From the NCBI GenBank assembly GCA_020638975.1, contig JACKHN010000011.1:62001-126000 (forward strand): DNA of 64,000 nucleotides, read 5' to 3'. Position numbers and translations under genes: made by a program. The notes under the pieces were generated by a model. It made no database searches, was not told the DNA's origin, and worked only from the letters and a program-made list of their open reading frames with translations. Each line of letters opens with the position of its first letter. The first letter of the stretch is position 1. This DNA is from Planctomycetaceae bacterium. GTDB taxonomy: Bacteria; Planctomycetota; Planctomycetia; Pirellulales; Pirellulaceae. This document shows, one piece after another, positions 1-8,114 of the stretch.

Positions 1-149
1 TCCCAAAGATGCTGATGGGTGTCGATGATTGGTAATGCTTCCTTCGTATCAGCGGCAAAAGAATCGAGGGGACTCAATGACGGCATGGTCGTGGAGGCCA
101 AGCCAGCAAGTGACGCGTGCTTGATGAATTCTCGACGATGCAAACCCAT
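1..149 (-). CDS. Amidohydrolase-2 type metal-dependent hydrolase with Tat signal (5' part only)
   Basis: Only the first 49 codons are in the window; the gene runs off the left edge. The start is the ATG at 149. The protein begins with a twin-arginine motif (RREFIKHASLAG, residues 5-16), a hydrophobic stretch and an AxA-like site, so export by the Tat system is likely. The sequence IIDTHQHLW at the edge is the first metal-binding strand (HxH) of TIM-barrel amidohydrolases related to L-fuconolactonase. Substrate cannot be read from this fragment. This start was too short for an ORF list but is supported by the combined Tat and HxH motifs. Confidence 0.75.
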   Translation of the reverse strand, partial: MGLHRREFIKHASLAGLASTTMPSLSPLDSFAADTKEALPIIDTHQHLW

Positions 150-251
150 AACGAACTCCGCAGTTTGAATAAGCGCCTGATCAGTTATGGGATTATCGTA
201 ATCGAACCAGACGCTTGATCCCAGCTTGCCGATGATAGGGGAGTGTACGTT

Positions 252-336
252 TTGCCGTAAGTCGGGCACTGCTGCCCGACCAAAGTCGGCCAAGAGTGGC
301 CGTCCTACTTTCAGGAATCGTAAACTGTACCGCTAC
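252..336 (+). repeat. Dispersed two-hairpin element, copy 1
   Basis: This stretch recurs at 50853-50938 in the same orientation with high similarity. It contains two internal inverted repeats (GTCGGGCA/TGCCCGAC and a GGCCAAGAGTGGCC hairpin) and a shared TTTCAGGAATCG block. Its outer ends form an imperfect terminal inverted repeat of the type AGTGGTA...GTTT. It sits in the 273-bp gap between the divergent genes at 149 and 423, which otherwise holds nothing recognisable. It resembles a small non-autonomous mobile element (MITE or REP-like). Confidence 0.7.
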
Positions 337-422
337 CGATGAAAGGGCGTTGCAATCGGCGACTTGTCTGGCAGAATGCTTCCGAGTGGGCGGCGGACTG
401 TTCAAATCTTGGAGCGAGAACG

Positions 423-1388
423 ATGAGCGAGAATCCTTACGCAGCTCCTCAGTACCACGCGGCTCTTTCTTCGCTGACGTATTACCAACCTCTGACCACG
501 AAGCTGAATCTGCGCGAATATCGCCGGATCTCAAAAAATTGGTTTGAGTTGGTGTTGGGTGTCTGCTTTAAGTTTCTCCGAATTCGAATCCCGATGTCGT
601 TTGCATTTGCGGACACGGGGCAGTTCCAGCGCCTCGCTCCAGAGAATTTGTCGGTACGAGCACGAGAGCAGCTTAAGCCGGTCGCCGATCAGGCCCTAGC
701 GTTGAACTTGAGGTATGCGTTTTCGTACTGGCTCCCCACGGTCGGTACGATCGAAGGAGCGGCAGCGACTTTTCTGAGCGAGGACGGTCGCAGCATCCTG
801 TTGATCATCTATGCCCGCACCTGGACGCAAGTGATGGTCGACGAAAAGGTGGCTTACGCGTTTGTCACACGACTCGCGAATGGAAACGCGATTGTGACAT
901 CCGGCTCGAAAGGCGATCTCGACACACCACCCAACCTGCTCGGAGAATCACATCCGGGTATGCCCATGCCGGAACTCGTCGCCAGGCATTCGGAACGCCT
1001 GCGGGAGGTCAGTTCGTCGGTCGTTCCGGTCCATGATGTGAACCAATTGGAAGAAATACTTCGCGAGTACGAGCGAGAGAACTTCGCGTACAATGTCAAT
1101 CGCGGCGTTTACGTTCCCGTGAGCCCGAGCGAACTGGCTCGGCTGCAACGACTCGCCGTCGCTACTCCCGACGCGCCAAAATCAAAAGCGAAGCAGAGGT
1201 TTCAAGGCATCGAAATGTTTTGCTGGATCACGTTGGCGATCAGCCTGGTGATGTTTGGGCGAAACCAACCAGCAAACGCTGCACAAACCATCTTTCGCGT
1301 CAGTATCTTGTTGGCTGCAGGATCGGGTATCGCCATCATATGGCTGCTTCGCGGCATATCGTGGATGCAGCGTAGTCCCGATGAGTAG
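423..1388 (+). CDS. Planctomycete NPYAAP-type membrane protein, function unknown
   Basis: A 321-residue protein. The start chosen is the ATG at 423 after a GGAG box, because it gives the N-terminus MSENPYAAP, a signature of many planctomycete membrane proteins; an upstream in-frame ATG at 339 reads through non-conserved sequence. Residues about 30-260 are soluble-looking with no motif I recognise. Two hydrophobic segments near the C-terminus (roughly residues 258-275 and 285-305) suggest membrane anchoring. It faces the convergent dehydrogenase gene at 1417. No function is assigned. Confidence 0.7.
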   Translation: MSENPYAAPQYHAALSSLTYYQPLTTKLNLREYRRISKNWFELVLGVCFKFLRIRIPMSFAFADTGQFQRLAPENLSVRAREQLKPVADQALALNLRYAFSYWLPTVGTIEGAAATFLSEDGRSILLIIYARTWTQVMVDEKVAYAFVTRLANGNAIVTSGSKGDLDTPPNLLGESHPGMPMPELVARHSERLREVSSSVVPVHDVNQLEEILREYERENFAYNVNRGVYVPVSPSELARLQRLAVATPDAPKSKAKQRFQGIEMFCWITLAISLVMFGRNQPANAAQTIFRVSILLAAGSGIAIIWLLRGISWMQRSPDE

Positions 1389-1416
1389 AGTGCCGAGGCA
1401 GTCGCAACATTCGTCA

Positions 1417-2478
1417 TCAAGCGTCCAATCGCGCGACGACCGCCGCGCCCACCTGCTCGGTCGTCATCGTTCCGCCAAGATCCGGCGTATGGCAACCATC
1501 CGCCAATGCGTTCTCAACGGCCTTGCGAACGCGTTGCCCGCTGCCAACAACTCCGAGATGATCCAGCATCATCGCGGCGCTAAGTATCGCTGCAATCGGG
1601 TTGGCAATTCCTTTCCCTGCAATATCCGGGGCGGAGCCATGAACTGGTTCGAACATCGACGGATAGGTTCGTTCTGGATTCGTATTCGTGCTGGCCGCCA
1701 ATCCCAGTCCGCCACCGATCACTCCTCCCAGGTCGGTAAGTAAATCACCGAATAGATTGGACGCTACAATCACATCAAAACTCTCAGGACGGCGAACTAG
1801 ATTCATCGCCGCAGCATCACAGTGTTGGCGCTCGGACTCGACGTCAGTGAACTCAGCCGCCAATTCTTCGAGGATCTCGTCCCATAAAACGTATCCATAT
1901 CCCATCGCGTTCGACTTGGTGATCATCGTCAGCTTGGAACGCCTCGTGCGAGCCATTGCGAATCCGTAACGCAGAATGCGTTCGATGCCGCGACGGGTGT
2001 GCAACGCGGTTTGGATCGCGACTTCATCGGGCTGACCTCGCCGCAATCGTCCACCGTTATTGACGTATTCGCCTTCTGAATTCTCTCGGATGACGACGAA
2101 GTCGATGTCATCGGTTCCCTTGTCCGCGAGCACGCTGCGGACGCCGGGGTAAAGTCTGGCGGGACGGACGCACGCGTATTGATCAAACGTCTGGCGAATG
2201 GCGACTAGCGGAGCCAGCGTTTCATGATCGGAGAGCTTCTCGGGCCAACCGACGGCGCCGAGTAAGATGGCGTCGAACGGTCGAAGGATGTCGAGAAAGT
2301 CAGCAGGGACGACTTTGCCAGTTCGCTCCCATCGCTGCACGCCCCAGTCCAAGTTGACGAACTCAAGCGTCAGTTCCGACTCGGTGCATTGAATCGCCTC
2401 CAGGACTCGCACCGCCTCGGTGGTGACATCCGGACCGATTCCGTCACCGGGATAGACTGCGATGCGATGGCTGCTCAT
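1417..2478 (-). CDS. Isopropylmalate/isocitrate dehydrogenase family, tartrate or D-malate dehydrogenase type
   Basis: A 353-residue NAD-dependent beta-decarboxylating dehydrogenase. It opens with IAVYPGDGIGPDV, carries the metal/substrate loop SNLFGDLLTDLGG and ends with the NAD-binding segment MFEPVHGSAPDIAGKG, all diagnostic of the family. Features such as VIRENSEGEY and the overall spacing are closer to tartrate/D-malate dehydrogenases than to leucine-pathway LeuB, but 3-isopropylmalate or homoisocitrate activity cannot be excluded. The start at 2478 (MSSHRIAVY) is preferred over the 44-residue upstream extension, which is low complexity and not family-like. No operon partner is present. 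Confidence 0.85.
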   Translation of the reverse strand: MSSHRIAVYPGDGIGPDVTTEAVRVLEAIQCTESELTLEFVNLDWGVQRWERTGKVVPADFLDILRPFDAILLGAVGWPEKLSDHETLAPLVAIRQTFDQYACVRPARLYPGVRSVLADKGTDDIDFVVIRENSEGEYVNNGGRLRRGQPDEVAIQTALHTRRGIERILRYGFAMARTRRSKLTMITKSNAMGYGYVLWDEILEELAAEFTDVESERQHCDAAAMNLVRRPESFDVIVASNLFGDLLTDLGGVIGGGLGLAASTNTNPERTYPSMFEPVHGSAPDIAGKGIANPIAAILSAAMMLDHLGVVGSGQRVRKAVENALADGCHTPDLGGTMTTEQVGAAVVARLDA

Positions 2479-2818
2479 GGGCGCGAATTCCGTGGGGGTT
2501 GTACCAACGAGTTTTGGCGTGAGTGTTGAATATAGGTCGTGATTCGCCTTCGTCCTACAGCCCCAGTGGGTGTCCCTGGCGCGAGGTGCCAGTAGGGCCG
2601 CTAAAGCCATAATTCCAAGGGCTTTGCGTTCCGCGTGACAGCACCACCTTGACGGTTGCAGACCTCAGCTCCAGAATGACGTTGGTGATGGTTGGAGGGC
2701 AGAGCCATTTCACCTATCCTACCTAAGTTTAGCCGGAGCAGCCCCACCTAGTTCGCATCCGCATGGATGAACCCACCCTGATTATCACACCGCTTCAACC
2801 GCGAACAGAGTCTCAAGC
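2479..2818. other. 340-bp divergent intergenic region, nothing recognised
   Basis: This gap separates the divergent dehydrogenase and the gene at 2819. I found no RNA gene, no clear promoter pair and no sigma-54 type -24/-12 match in it. Confidence 0.5.
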
Positions 2819-3916
2819 ATGGATGTTACACGGACGTACACCGCCGAATCTCCTGAGCCGCGACCTCGTCGATCATTCACGACGGAAGATTTCGCGCTCA
2901 AGGCACAGTTTGAGGAGTTGGTGACTCGATTTACCGAATCGACGAGCAGCAACCTTGAACTACCGATCGCCCATTGGGCCGTGGCGTCGGATCGTCGCCT
3001 GCCCTACGCGCTGCTTGACCGCACGGTTCGCCAGATCACAACCTCAACCTACGACAGCCTGCTCGCGACAACGGGTGTCGGACGAAAAAAGTTCGCTTCG
3101 CTTGTGATGCTGTTACGGCGAGCTTTGGAAGCTGCGGATGCGCCTATCGGAGTTGCTTCAAAACCGGCGATCGATTCGATCGCATTGCAACAGGATATCT
3201 TCGATCCTGAACTTGTTTCCCAAGTGATGTGGGCCGAATGGCAAGAGACGGTTCAGCGTCATCATTTGGAAGGCGAAACGCTCGGGCGGCTGGCTCCTTC
3301 GCTGCAATCGTTGCCGACGGTGATCTGGTCAAAGCAACTGGGCGAGTACTTGCGGTACACGATCGATGAGTTGCGTTCCCTAAAGACGCACGGCGACAAA
3401 CGCGTGACGGCAGTCCTGGAAGTATTTCACATCGTCCACAGCCTGCTCGGAAACTCATCGCGATCAACGCGTGTCGTGCCTCAGTTGACACCCGCCTTCG
3501 TACCCCCGCTCGAACACTGGCTGCAAGGTGTCTTGTCGAGCGAAGAACTCCCTTCGGCTCAAGACATTCGCCAGCACCTGGTGCTACCTATGCTGAATCA
3601 GATCGAGCGGGATGCAGGCGAGACAGTCCATCGGCTAGCGGCTGGCCGTTTGGGGATCGAGGCCTTCCCGGAGGGAGTTCGCGATCAGTCGCTGGAGCTG
3701 GGCGTCACGCGAGCACGGATCTATCAACTGCTTGAGACCTGTGGTGACGTGATGCGTGTTCGATGGCCTTCCGGACGATGGATGCTTAAGTTGCTGATTC
3801 AAAAGATTCAGTCGCAATCGAGTGACTCAGAAACTCTCGATCTGCTCGAGTCGCTGCAATGGCTACTGTATCCGACGCGACGAGCACAAGCCGTTGCGGA
3901 GCCAGCGATCGCGTAG
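2819..3916 (+). CDS. Unrecognised protein with two helical RNAP-alpha-CTD-like motifs and a C-terminal HTH-like segment
   Basis: A 365-residue protein of unknown function. Two internal segments look like the helix-turn-helix repeats of the RNA polymerase alpha C-terminal domain or HhH proteins: one near residues 60-105 (LLATTGVGRKKFASLV) and one near 175-205 (YTIDELRSLKTHGDKRV). A segment near residue 300 (LGVTRARIYQLLETCGD) resembles a sigma region-4/HTH recognition helix. This combination suggests DNA or transcription-complex binding, but that is inference from pattern only. No signal peptide or membrane segment is visible. The gene is monocistronic and ends at a hairpin repeat shared with the convergent glyoxalase gene. 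Confidence 0.6.
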   Translation: MDVTRTYTAESPEPRPRRSFTTEDFALKAQFEELVTRFTESTSSNLELPIAHWAVASDRRLPYALLDRTVRQITTSTYDSLLATTGVGRKKFASLVMLLRRALEAADAPIGVASKPAIDSIALQQDIFDPELVSQVMWAEWQETVQRHHLEGETLGRLAPSLQSLPTVIWSKQLGEYLRYTIDELRSLKTHGDKRVTAVLEVFHIVHSLLGNSSRSTRVVPQLTPAFVPPLEHWLQGVLSSEELPSAQDIRQHLVLPMLNQIERDAGETVHRLAAGRLGIEAFPEGVRDQSLELGVTRARIYQLLETCGDVMRVRWPSGRWMLKLLIQKIQSQSSDSETLDLLESLQWLLYPTRRAQAVAEPAIA

Positions 3917-3957
3917 CTCAGCCATGCGGGACAGCTACTTCGGTATTTGTGGATATC

Positions 3958-4021
3958 GTGAGCCGACGGCGCTAGCCGCGGGCCTTATACGTTTCACGCC
4001 CAGCAGAGGCCGTCGGCTCAC
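3958..4021. repeat. GTGAGCCG-family intergenic hairpin repeat, copy 1
   Basis: Perfect 13-bp arms (GTGAGCCGACGGC and its complement, 3958-3970 and 4009-4021) enclose a core GCTAGC. It lies between two convergent genes and could act as a bidirectional terminator. Related copies with the same GAGCCG...CTAGCG core lie at 27659-27699 and 31304-31368. Confidence 0.7.
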
Positions 4022-4055
4022 AGCCGGACGTCAATCTGCGCCCGTTCCTCAGCAG

Positions 4056-4439
4056 CTACTCCGATTTGTAACCGTCTTCGTCGATCACTTCGAACACATA
4101 ACCATTCGGTTCGCGGAAGAAGAACCGCTCGAAGGGCGTAGGCCGCTTTGCCTCGATGATCTCGGCGCCCGCATCCGCCAGTCGCTGCTTCAACTCAGCA
4201 AAGCCAGCTCCGGGAAAAAACACCGCGATGTGGCGACCGTACTCCGCCTCGAAGGCCGACGGCTCGAAATCTGGAAACTGAAGTAAGTGAATCTGATTGC
4301 CGCTGCCAATATCGAGCCAACCCGCCGTGCCGGCGATGTTATCAGGGCGATGGATGGCTCGCCAGCCGAACACGGTTTCGAAGAACAGACTTGTATTCTT
4401 GACATCACGAACTGCGAGCGTGACATGAGCGAGGGGCAT
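4056..4439 (-). CDS. VOC/glyoxalase-fold protein
   Basis: A 127-residue single-domain protein of the vicinal-oxygen-chelate superfamily. The N-terminus MPLAHVTLAVRDVKNTSLFF matches the first beta-alpha-beta unit, and the C-terminus (FFFREPNGYVFEVIDEDG) contains the expected Glu metal ligand region. Family members include glyoxalase I, dioxygenases and fosfomycin-type resistance proteins; the exact reaction cannot be read from sequence. It stands alone, convergent with the gene at 2819. It differs clearly from the methylmalonyl-CoA epimerase of the same fold at 36991. Confidence 0.75.
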   Translation of the reverse strand: MPLAHVTLAVRDVKNTSLFFETVFGWRAIHRPDNIAGTAGWLDIGSGNQIHLLQFPDFEPSAFEAEYGRHIAVFFPGAGFAELKQRLADAGAEIIEAKRPTPFERFFFREPNGYVFEVIDEDGYKSE

Positions 4440-4639
4440 GGGCTCTTTCCGAGGGATCTAAACGCTAGGAATTGATTGCGACGAGTCGGTTCGCAGTCTA
4501 CTGAAATGTCGGTATTCGGCCAGCACGCGTGACACAAACTCATCGAACTCCGCTGTCGCTGGTACACGATTTGCGACGTAGTAGTGGCGGGGGCGAGTTG
4601 TGTCAGCAGGCGATTTTGCCAAATCATGAGGAAACGACT

Positions 4640-5845
4640 ATGCGACAGCTGCGACTCACGCGAATGCAATTGTTCAACATCGCTCTTGTTCACACACTGA
4701 CATTGACGATCTTTTTGACCGCTGGCAGGGCCGAAACGGAAGAAGATCCACAGCCAGAACCACCGCCTACGATCGATCAAATCGTTGCCGTGCTCGACGA
4801 TGCAGATGCTGCAATCCTGCTCCTTGATAAGTTGCCGCCGGCGATGGAATCGGGCGACCTGGCGCGGTTGCGTGAACTCGACCGACAACTTTCCACGAAA
4901 CCTCGCGTTGAACGTGATCCAATCGCCAGAAAGCTGCTCGCGGTACTCGCCAAGACCGGCGATGCTCGCTCGTTGGGCTATTTGCACGAAGTGTTCGAGG
5001 CGGCCCCCGAGCGTCGGCACCACGTGGCCCACGAGATTGCCCTATTTGCACTCGCACAGCGTCGGCGCCCGGCGGATTGGCGGTTGCTCATCCGAGCGGT
5101 GCCGCTGGTCGACGGAGAAGCAGCTCGCGACGTGCTACGAGCGTTACAGGAGTTTAATGAGCGAGGCACGAAGCCGCAGTGGCAACGCGAAGTGATTCTT
5201 GCTGGGCTCCGTCTGGGATCTCCCGACAATCAGGAAGCGGTACGAGTACTGCGTCATTGGACAGGCCAAGCGATTGATGAAGGTGAAGACCCTGGTGAAT
5301 CGCTTGCGGGTTGGCAAGCATGGTTCGACAAGACACATCCAGATCTACCGCCTCCAACGCTGCCAGTCGATTTGCCCGACAGCCGCCACAATTCAAGGGA
5401 ACTTGTCAAGCTTCTCTCGTCTGCGCCGGATCTTGGCGATCCAGAACGCGGTGCACAGGTCATTGAAAAGGCGTTGTGCCTCAAATGCCATCGCTATGGC
5501 AATCGGGGAGAAGCACTAGGCCCAGACCTGACGAATATTCGGCAGCGATATCAATTGAAGGAGCTAGTCGAAGCAATCGTATTTCCGTCGCAAGCCGTTT
5601 CGGATCAATACACGACGGTTCAAATCCGCACGCGGGACGGCGCGACTTACTCAGGAGTGACGGCCAACGACGGCGATCAGTTGATTGTCTTGCAGGCCAA
5701 CGCCGAGAAGGTGCGAATCGATCGCAGCGCGATTGACGAGGCGCTGCCACGACGCAAGTCGGTCATGCGAGACGGACTGCTGGAACCCCTGACGCAGGAA
5801 GAGATTGTCGACTTATTCGCTTTTCTGAAGCGTGGCGAGCGGTAG
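4640..5845 (+). CDS. PVC-type heme-binding CxxCH protein with HEAT-like repeats
   Basis: A 401-residue exported protein. The ATG at 4640 follows GAGGAA and begins a signal peptide (hydrophobic residues about 12-30, then AGRAE). The middle (about 50-270) is helical and HEAT-repeat-like. The C-terminal 130 residues form a cytochrome c-like domain with the heme motif CLKCH, followed by GPDLTNI and the typical ending DGLLEPLTQEEIVDLFAFLK of the planctomycete heme-binding family. The role is probably periplasmic electron transfer or a subunit of a dehydrogenase system. No sigma-54 type site precedes it, so it probably lies outside the island that starts with the next gene. Confidence 0.8.
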   Translation: MRQLRLTRMQLFNIALVHTLTLTIFLTAGRAETEEDPQPEPPPTIDQIVAVLDDADAAILLLDKLPPAMESGDLARLRELDRQLSTKPRVERDPIARKLLAVLAKTGDARSLGYLHEVFEAAPERRHHVAHEIALFALAQRRRPADWRLLIRAVPLVDGEAARDVLRALQEFNERGTKPQWQREVILAGLRLGSPDNQEAVRVLRHWTGQAIDEGEDPGESLAGWQAWFDKTHPDLPPPTLPVDLPDSRHNSRELVKLLSSAPDLGDPERGAQVIEKALCLKCHRYGNRGEALGPDLTNIRQRYQLKELVEAIVFPSQAVSDQYTTVQIRTRDGATYSGVTANDGDQLIVLQANAEKVRIDRSAIDEALPRRKSVMRDGLLEPLTQEEIVDLFAFLKRGER

Positions 5846-5944
5846 GAAGTAAGTGCGTGCGAATGTGCACAGCGGGATACCGGGCACCGTGCTAAAACCG
5901 GACACCCGACGGCTCTCTTGCGTGTCGAAGGAACAAGAAGTTCT

Positions 5945-5960
5945 TGGCGTGGGAGTTGCG
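5945..5960 (+). promoter_or_regulatory. Sigma-54 promoter for the universal stress protein gene
   Basis: TGGCGTGGGAGTTGCG has GG and GC separated by ten bases (5946-5947 and 5958-5959), matching the -24/-12 consensus TGGCAC-N5-TTGC at the invariant positions. The predicted start is near 5971, about 40 bp ahead of the ATG at 6010. Confidence 0.7.
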
Positions 5961-6009
5961 TTCGACTGAGTTCAGGCCCCCCGGATCCCGACAAAGAGGA
6001 GTTTGTTTG

Positions 6010-6438
6010 ATGAGCCGCTTTTCAAATGCACCAATCGTCGTGCCGACCGACATGTCCGAGGAGTCTTTAGCCGCCGTTCGCGTCGCGTTACAGATCGCCG
6101 AATCGCCAAGTCGTATTCACGTCCTGCGAATCCTTCACGAGCAACAGTCTTCGTACCCAGATGCACTGGGGGCAGCGATCGATCATTCGAAACGGCGTAA
6201 CGCCGCGCTCGAAGAGCTTAAGGAATCGCTCGCCGACGCCGAATGTGCTGACTTGAAGCTGTGTGTCGAGTTTGGTGATCCCGGTCATCGGATCGCCGAG
6301 CATGCCGAAGCGATAAGGGCTAGTTTGATCGTCATGCCCTCGCACGGTCGGCGCGGCATTAAGCGACTGCTTGTCGGTTCGGTTGCCGAGCGAGTTACGC
6401 GGCTCGCGCATTGCCCCGTGCTTGTACTGAAGTCCTGA
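6010..6438 (+). CDS. Universal stress protein (UspA family)
   Basis: A 142-residue single-domain Usp protein. The start at 6010 follows a strong GAGGAG box; the upstream extension of the ORF overlaps the promoter and is excluded. It has the conserved PTDMSEES start and the C-terminal nucleotide-binding segment MPSHGRRGIKRLLVGSVAERV. In the G2xG9xG(S/T) ATP motif the first glycine is replaced by proline, a common variant, so ATP binding is plausible but not certain. Usp proteins in energy-stress regulons bind ATP or AMP and modulate metabolism; here it opens the sigma-54 island, ahead of the aldolase gene which has its own promoter. Confidence 0.9.
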   Translation: MSRFSNAPIVVPTDMSEESLAAVRVALQIAESPSRIHVLRILHEQQSSYPDALGAAIDHSKRRNAALEELKESLADAECADLKLCVEFGDPGHRIAEHAEAIRASLIVMPSHGRRGIKRLLVGSVAERVTRLAHCPVLVLKS

Positions 6439-6536
6439 GCATATCGGATTGGGCGCGATTGGTATCTGCGTGAGGTCGACGACATATTCGCGTCTCATCT
6501 ACTTATGCGTTTGAGGCATGTCTGCCTATTCATGGA

Positions 6537-6552
6537 TGGTATGAGTTTTGCG
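6537..6552 (+). promoter_or_regulatory. Sigma-54 promoter for the aldolase gene
   Basis: TGGTATGAGTTTTGCG fits GG-N10-GC (6538-6539 and 6550-6551) with a perfect TTGC. The predicted start near 6563 gives a leader of about 39 bp to the ATG at 6602, the same spacing as at the usp gene. Confidence 0.72.
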
Positions 6553-6601
6553 GAGACGAAGCCATCGATTTAAGTCTCCATGTACTGAAAGGAATTGAGC
6601 C

Positions 6602-7654
6602 ATGATGAATCGAATCGTTGCATTGTTGGGCGACGAGGCCGACTCGCTGCTGAGTCACCGTTGCGAGACCATCGCCAAAGAGATGATTCACCTGCCGAGC
6701 TCCGACGTGGTGACTCGAGACTTTTCGATGAGCGACCGCAATCCTCGAGTGCTCGTAAATCTTCAACGCATTGTTGGGTGCGGACGTCTTCAAGGCACCG
6801 GATACGTGTCGATCCTTCCCGTTGATCAAGGCATCGAACATTCGGCCGGAGCGTCCTTCGCGCCGAATCCGATCTACTTCGATCCGGAGAATATTATTCG
6901 GCTTGCTATCGAAGGGGGATGTAATGCGGTTGCTTCGACCTTTGGCGTGTTGGGTGCGTTTTCTCGCTGCTATGCTCACCGCATTCCGTTCATCGTCAAG
7001 ATCAATCACAACGAGTTGCTAACTCACCCAAGTGCGTTCGACCAGATCATGTTCGGCACGGTTCAGCGTGCTTACGATCTCGGAGCCGCAGCCGTCGGAG
7101 CCACGATCTACTTCGGATCGCCGGAATCGCGGCGGCAGATCGTCGAGGTAGCCGAAGCGTTTTGCCGAGCCCATGAATTGGGAATGGCAACAATTCTCTG
7201 GTGTTACTTGAGAAACCCCGGCTTCAAGACCGATCAGGACTATCATGTTGCGGCGGATTTGACCGGGCAGGCAAACCATCTGGGAGTGACCATCCAGGCC
7301 GACATCATCAAACAGAAATTGCCAGAGAACAACGGCGGCTATACGGCGATCAAGTTCGGCAAGACATCACCGCTCGTCTACGAAAGACTAACGACCGACC
7401 ATCCCATCGATCTGTGTCGCTATCAAGTCGCGAATTGTTATATGGGAAAATGCGGATTGATAAACTCAGGCGGCGCGTCGTCGGGGGATTCCGATCTCGC
7501 CGAGGCCGTGCGGACAGCGGTAATCAACAAACGCGCTGGTGGTATGGGTTTGATCAGTGGCCGAAAAGCATTTCAACGCCCAATGGACGAGGGCATTAAA
7601 CTGCTAAACGCAATTCAAGACGTCTATCTCGAGAGTGCCGTGACCGTCGCTTAA
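6602..7654 (+). CDS. fbaB: Class I fructose-bisphosphate aldolase (FbaB/DhnA type)
   Basis: A 350-residue cytoplasmic Schiff-base aldolase that interconverts fructose-1,6-bisphosphate with the two triose phosphates. The sequence SILPVDQGIEHSAG and the segment ADIIKQKLPENNGGY, which carries the lysines of the active-site region, are characteristic of the E. coli FbaB group rather than metal-dependent class II enzymes. An AAAGGA box lies ahead of tandem ATGs at 6602/6605. It has its own sigma-54 promoter and, with fbp in the same island, suggests control of glycolytic/gluconeogenic flux to or from glycogen. Confidence 0.9.
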   Translation: MMNRIVALLGDEADSLLSHRCETIAKEMIHLPSSDVVTRDFSMSDRNPRVLVNLQRIVGCGRLQGTGYVSILPVDQGIEHSAGASFAPNPIYFDPENIIRLAIEGGCNAVASTFGVLGAFSRCYAHRIPFIVKINHNELLTHPSAFDQIMFGTVQRAYDLGAAAVGATIYFGSPESRRQIVEVAEAFCRAHELGMATILWCYLRNPGFKTDQDYHVAADLTGQANHLGVTIQADIIKQKLPENNGGYTAIKFGKTSPLVYERLTTDHPIDLCRYQVANCYMGKCGLINSGGASSGDSDLAEAVRTAVINKRAGGMGLISGRKAFQRPMDEGIKLLNAIQDVYLESAVTVA

Positions 7655-7851
7655 GCTTCCGTTTCACGAACTTCTGCGACCGATGCCATCGAGTCAGAAC
7701 CGTCTGCGATGTCGTCTTGGGCGGGAGCCGTGGCATTGCTCGACAGATTCCGTGTCGATTCAGATCGACGTAGTTTTGATTGCTTCTCGTGACTCACAAG
7801 CATCAGCATGCGAGCGGCTGCATCTGGTGGGATGGATAATGCGCGCGTCAT
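7651..7851 (-). CDS. Small 66-residue protein with its own sigma-54 promoter, function unknown
   Basis: This short ORF overlaps the fbaB stop tail to tail. Alone it would be dismissed, but three signals coincide: an ATG at 7851, a GGAG box eight bases ahead of it, and a strong sigma-54 type site at 7893-7908 whose predicted start is about 30 bp upstream. The product is hydrophilic, with a basic stretch (EKQSKLRRSESTR) and an acidic, serine- and alanine-rich tail. It has no membrane segment and I recognise no family. It might be a small regulatory or structural protein of the regulon. Confidence 0.42.
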   Translation of the reverse strand: MTRALSIPPDAAARMLMLVSHEKQSKLRRSESTRNLSSNATAPAQDDIADGSDSMASVAEVRETEA

Positions 7852-7892
7852 TGTGCGTTCTCCGTGCAAGATTGGCTGTCTCGCGATTCAAT

Positions 7893-7908
7893 TGCAATTC
7901 TAGTACCA
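7893..7908 (-). promoter_or_regulatory. Sigma-54 promoter reading leftward into the 66-codon ORF
   Basis: On the minus strand the site reads TGGTACTAGAATTGCA, with GG-N10-GC and a perfect TTGCA. The GC pairs with 7894-7895 and the GG with 7906-7907. Its orientation points away from the phasin-reductase gene and into the small ORF ending at 7651. Confidence 0.6.
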
Positions 7909-8001
7909 CATAACGCAAGGACAGCATAATTAGCCCCATGGCGTACTGCTATAACGAGATATATCACCTGAATAGAAGTATTTGATAGTTTAAGGTGTTG
8001 G

Positions 8002-8017
8002 TGGAACAGTAATTGCA
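8002..8017 (+). promoter_or_regulatory. Sigma-54 promoter for the phasin-reductase fusion
   Basis: TGGAACAGTAATTGCA fits GG-N10-GC (8003-8004 and 8015-8016) with TTGCA at -12. The predicted start near 8028 falls inside the PhaR-like box at 8022-8034. Confidence 0.68.
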
Positions 8018-8034
8018 GGAATGCTGCAAATGCA
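8013..8034. promoter_or_regulatory. Candidate PhaR operator overlapping the predicted start site
   Basis: TGCTGCAAATGCA at 8022-8034 matches two boxes upstream of the phasin gene (consensus TGCTGCA-N2-TGC). The same place also holds a perfect inverted repeat, TTGCAG-N5-CTGCAA (8013-8029). PhaR proteins are known to bind TGC/GCA-rich sites near phasin and PHA genes. The position just downstream of -12 would suit repression. Confidence 0.55.
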
Positions 8035-8114
8035 CGATATGTGCGACGCCTCCCTCCAAGTTGGGTTCCGGACTGAGGCTGGGCTTAACCACCTATTTAA
8101 AGGAGATCTTGGCC

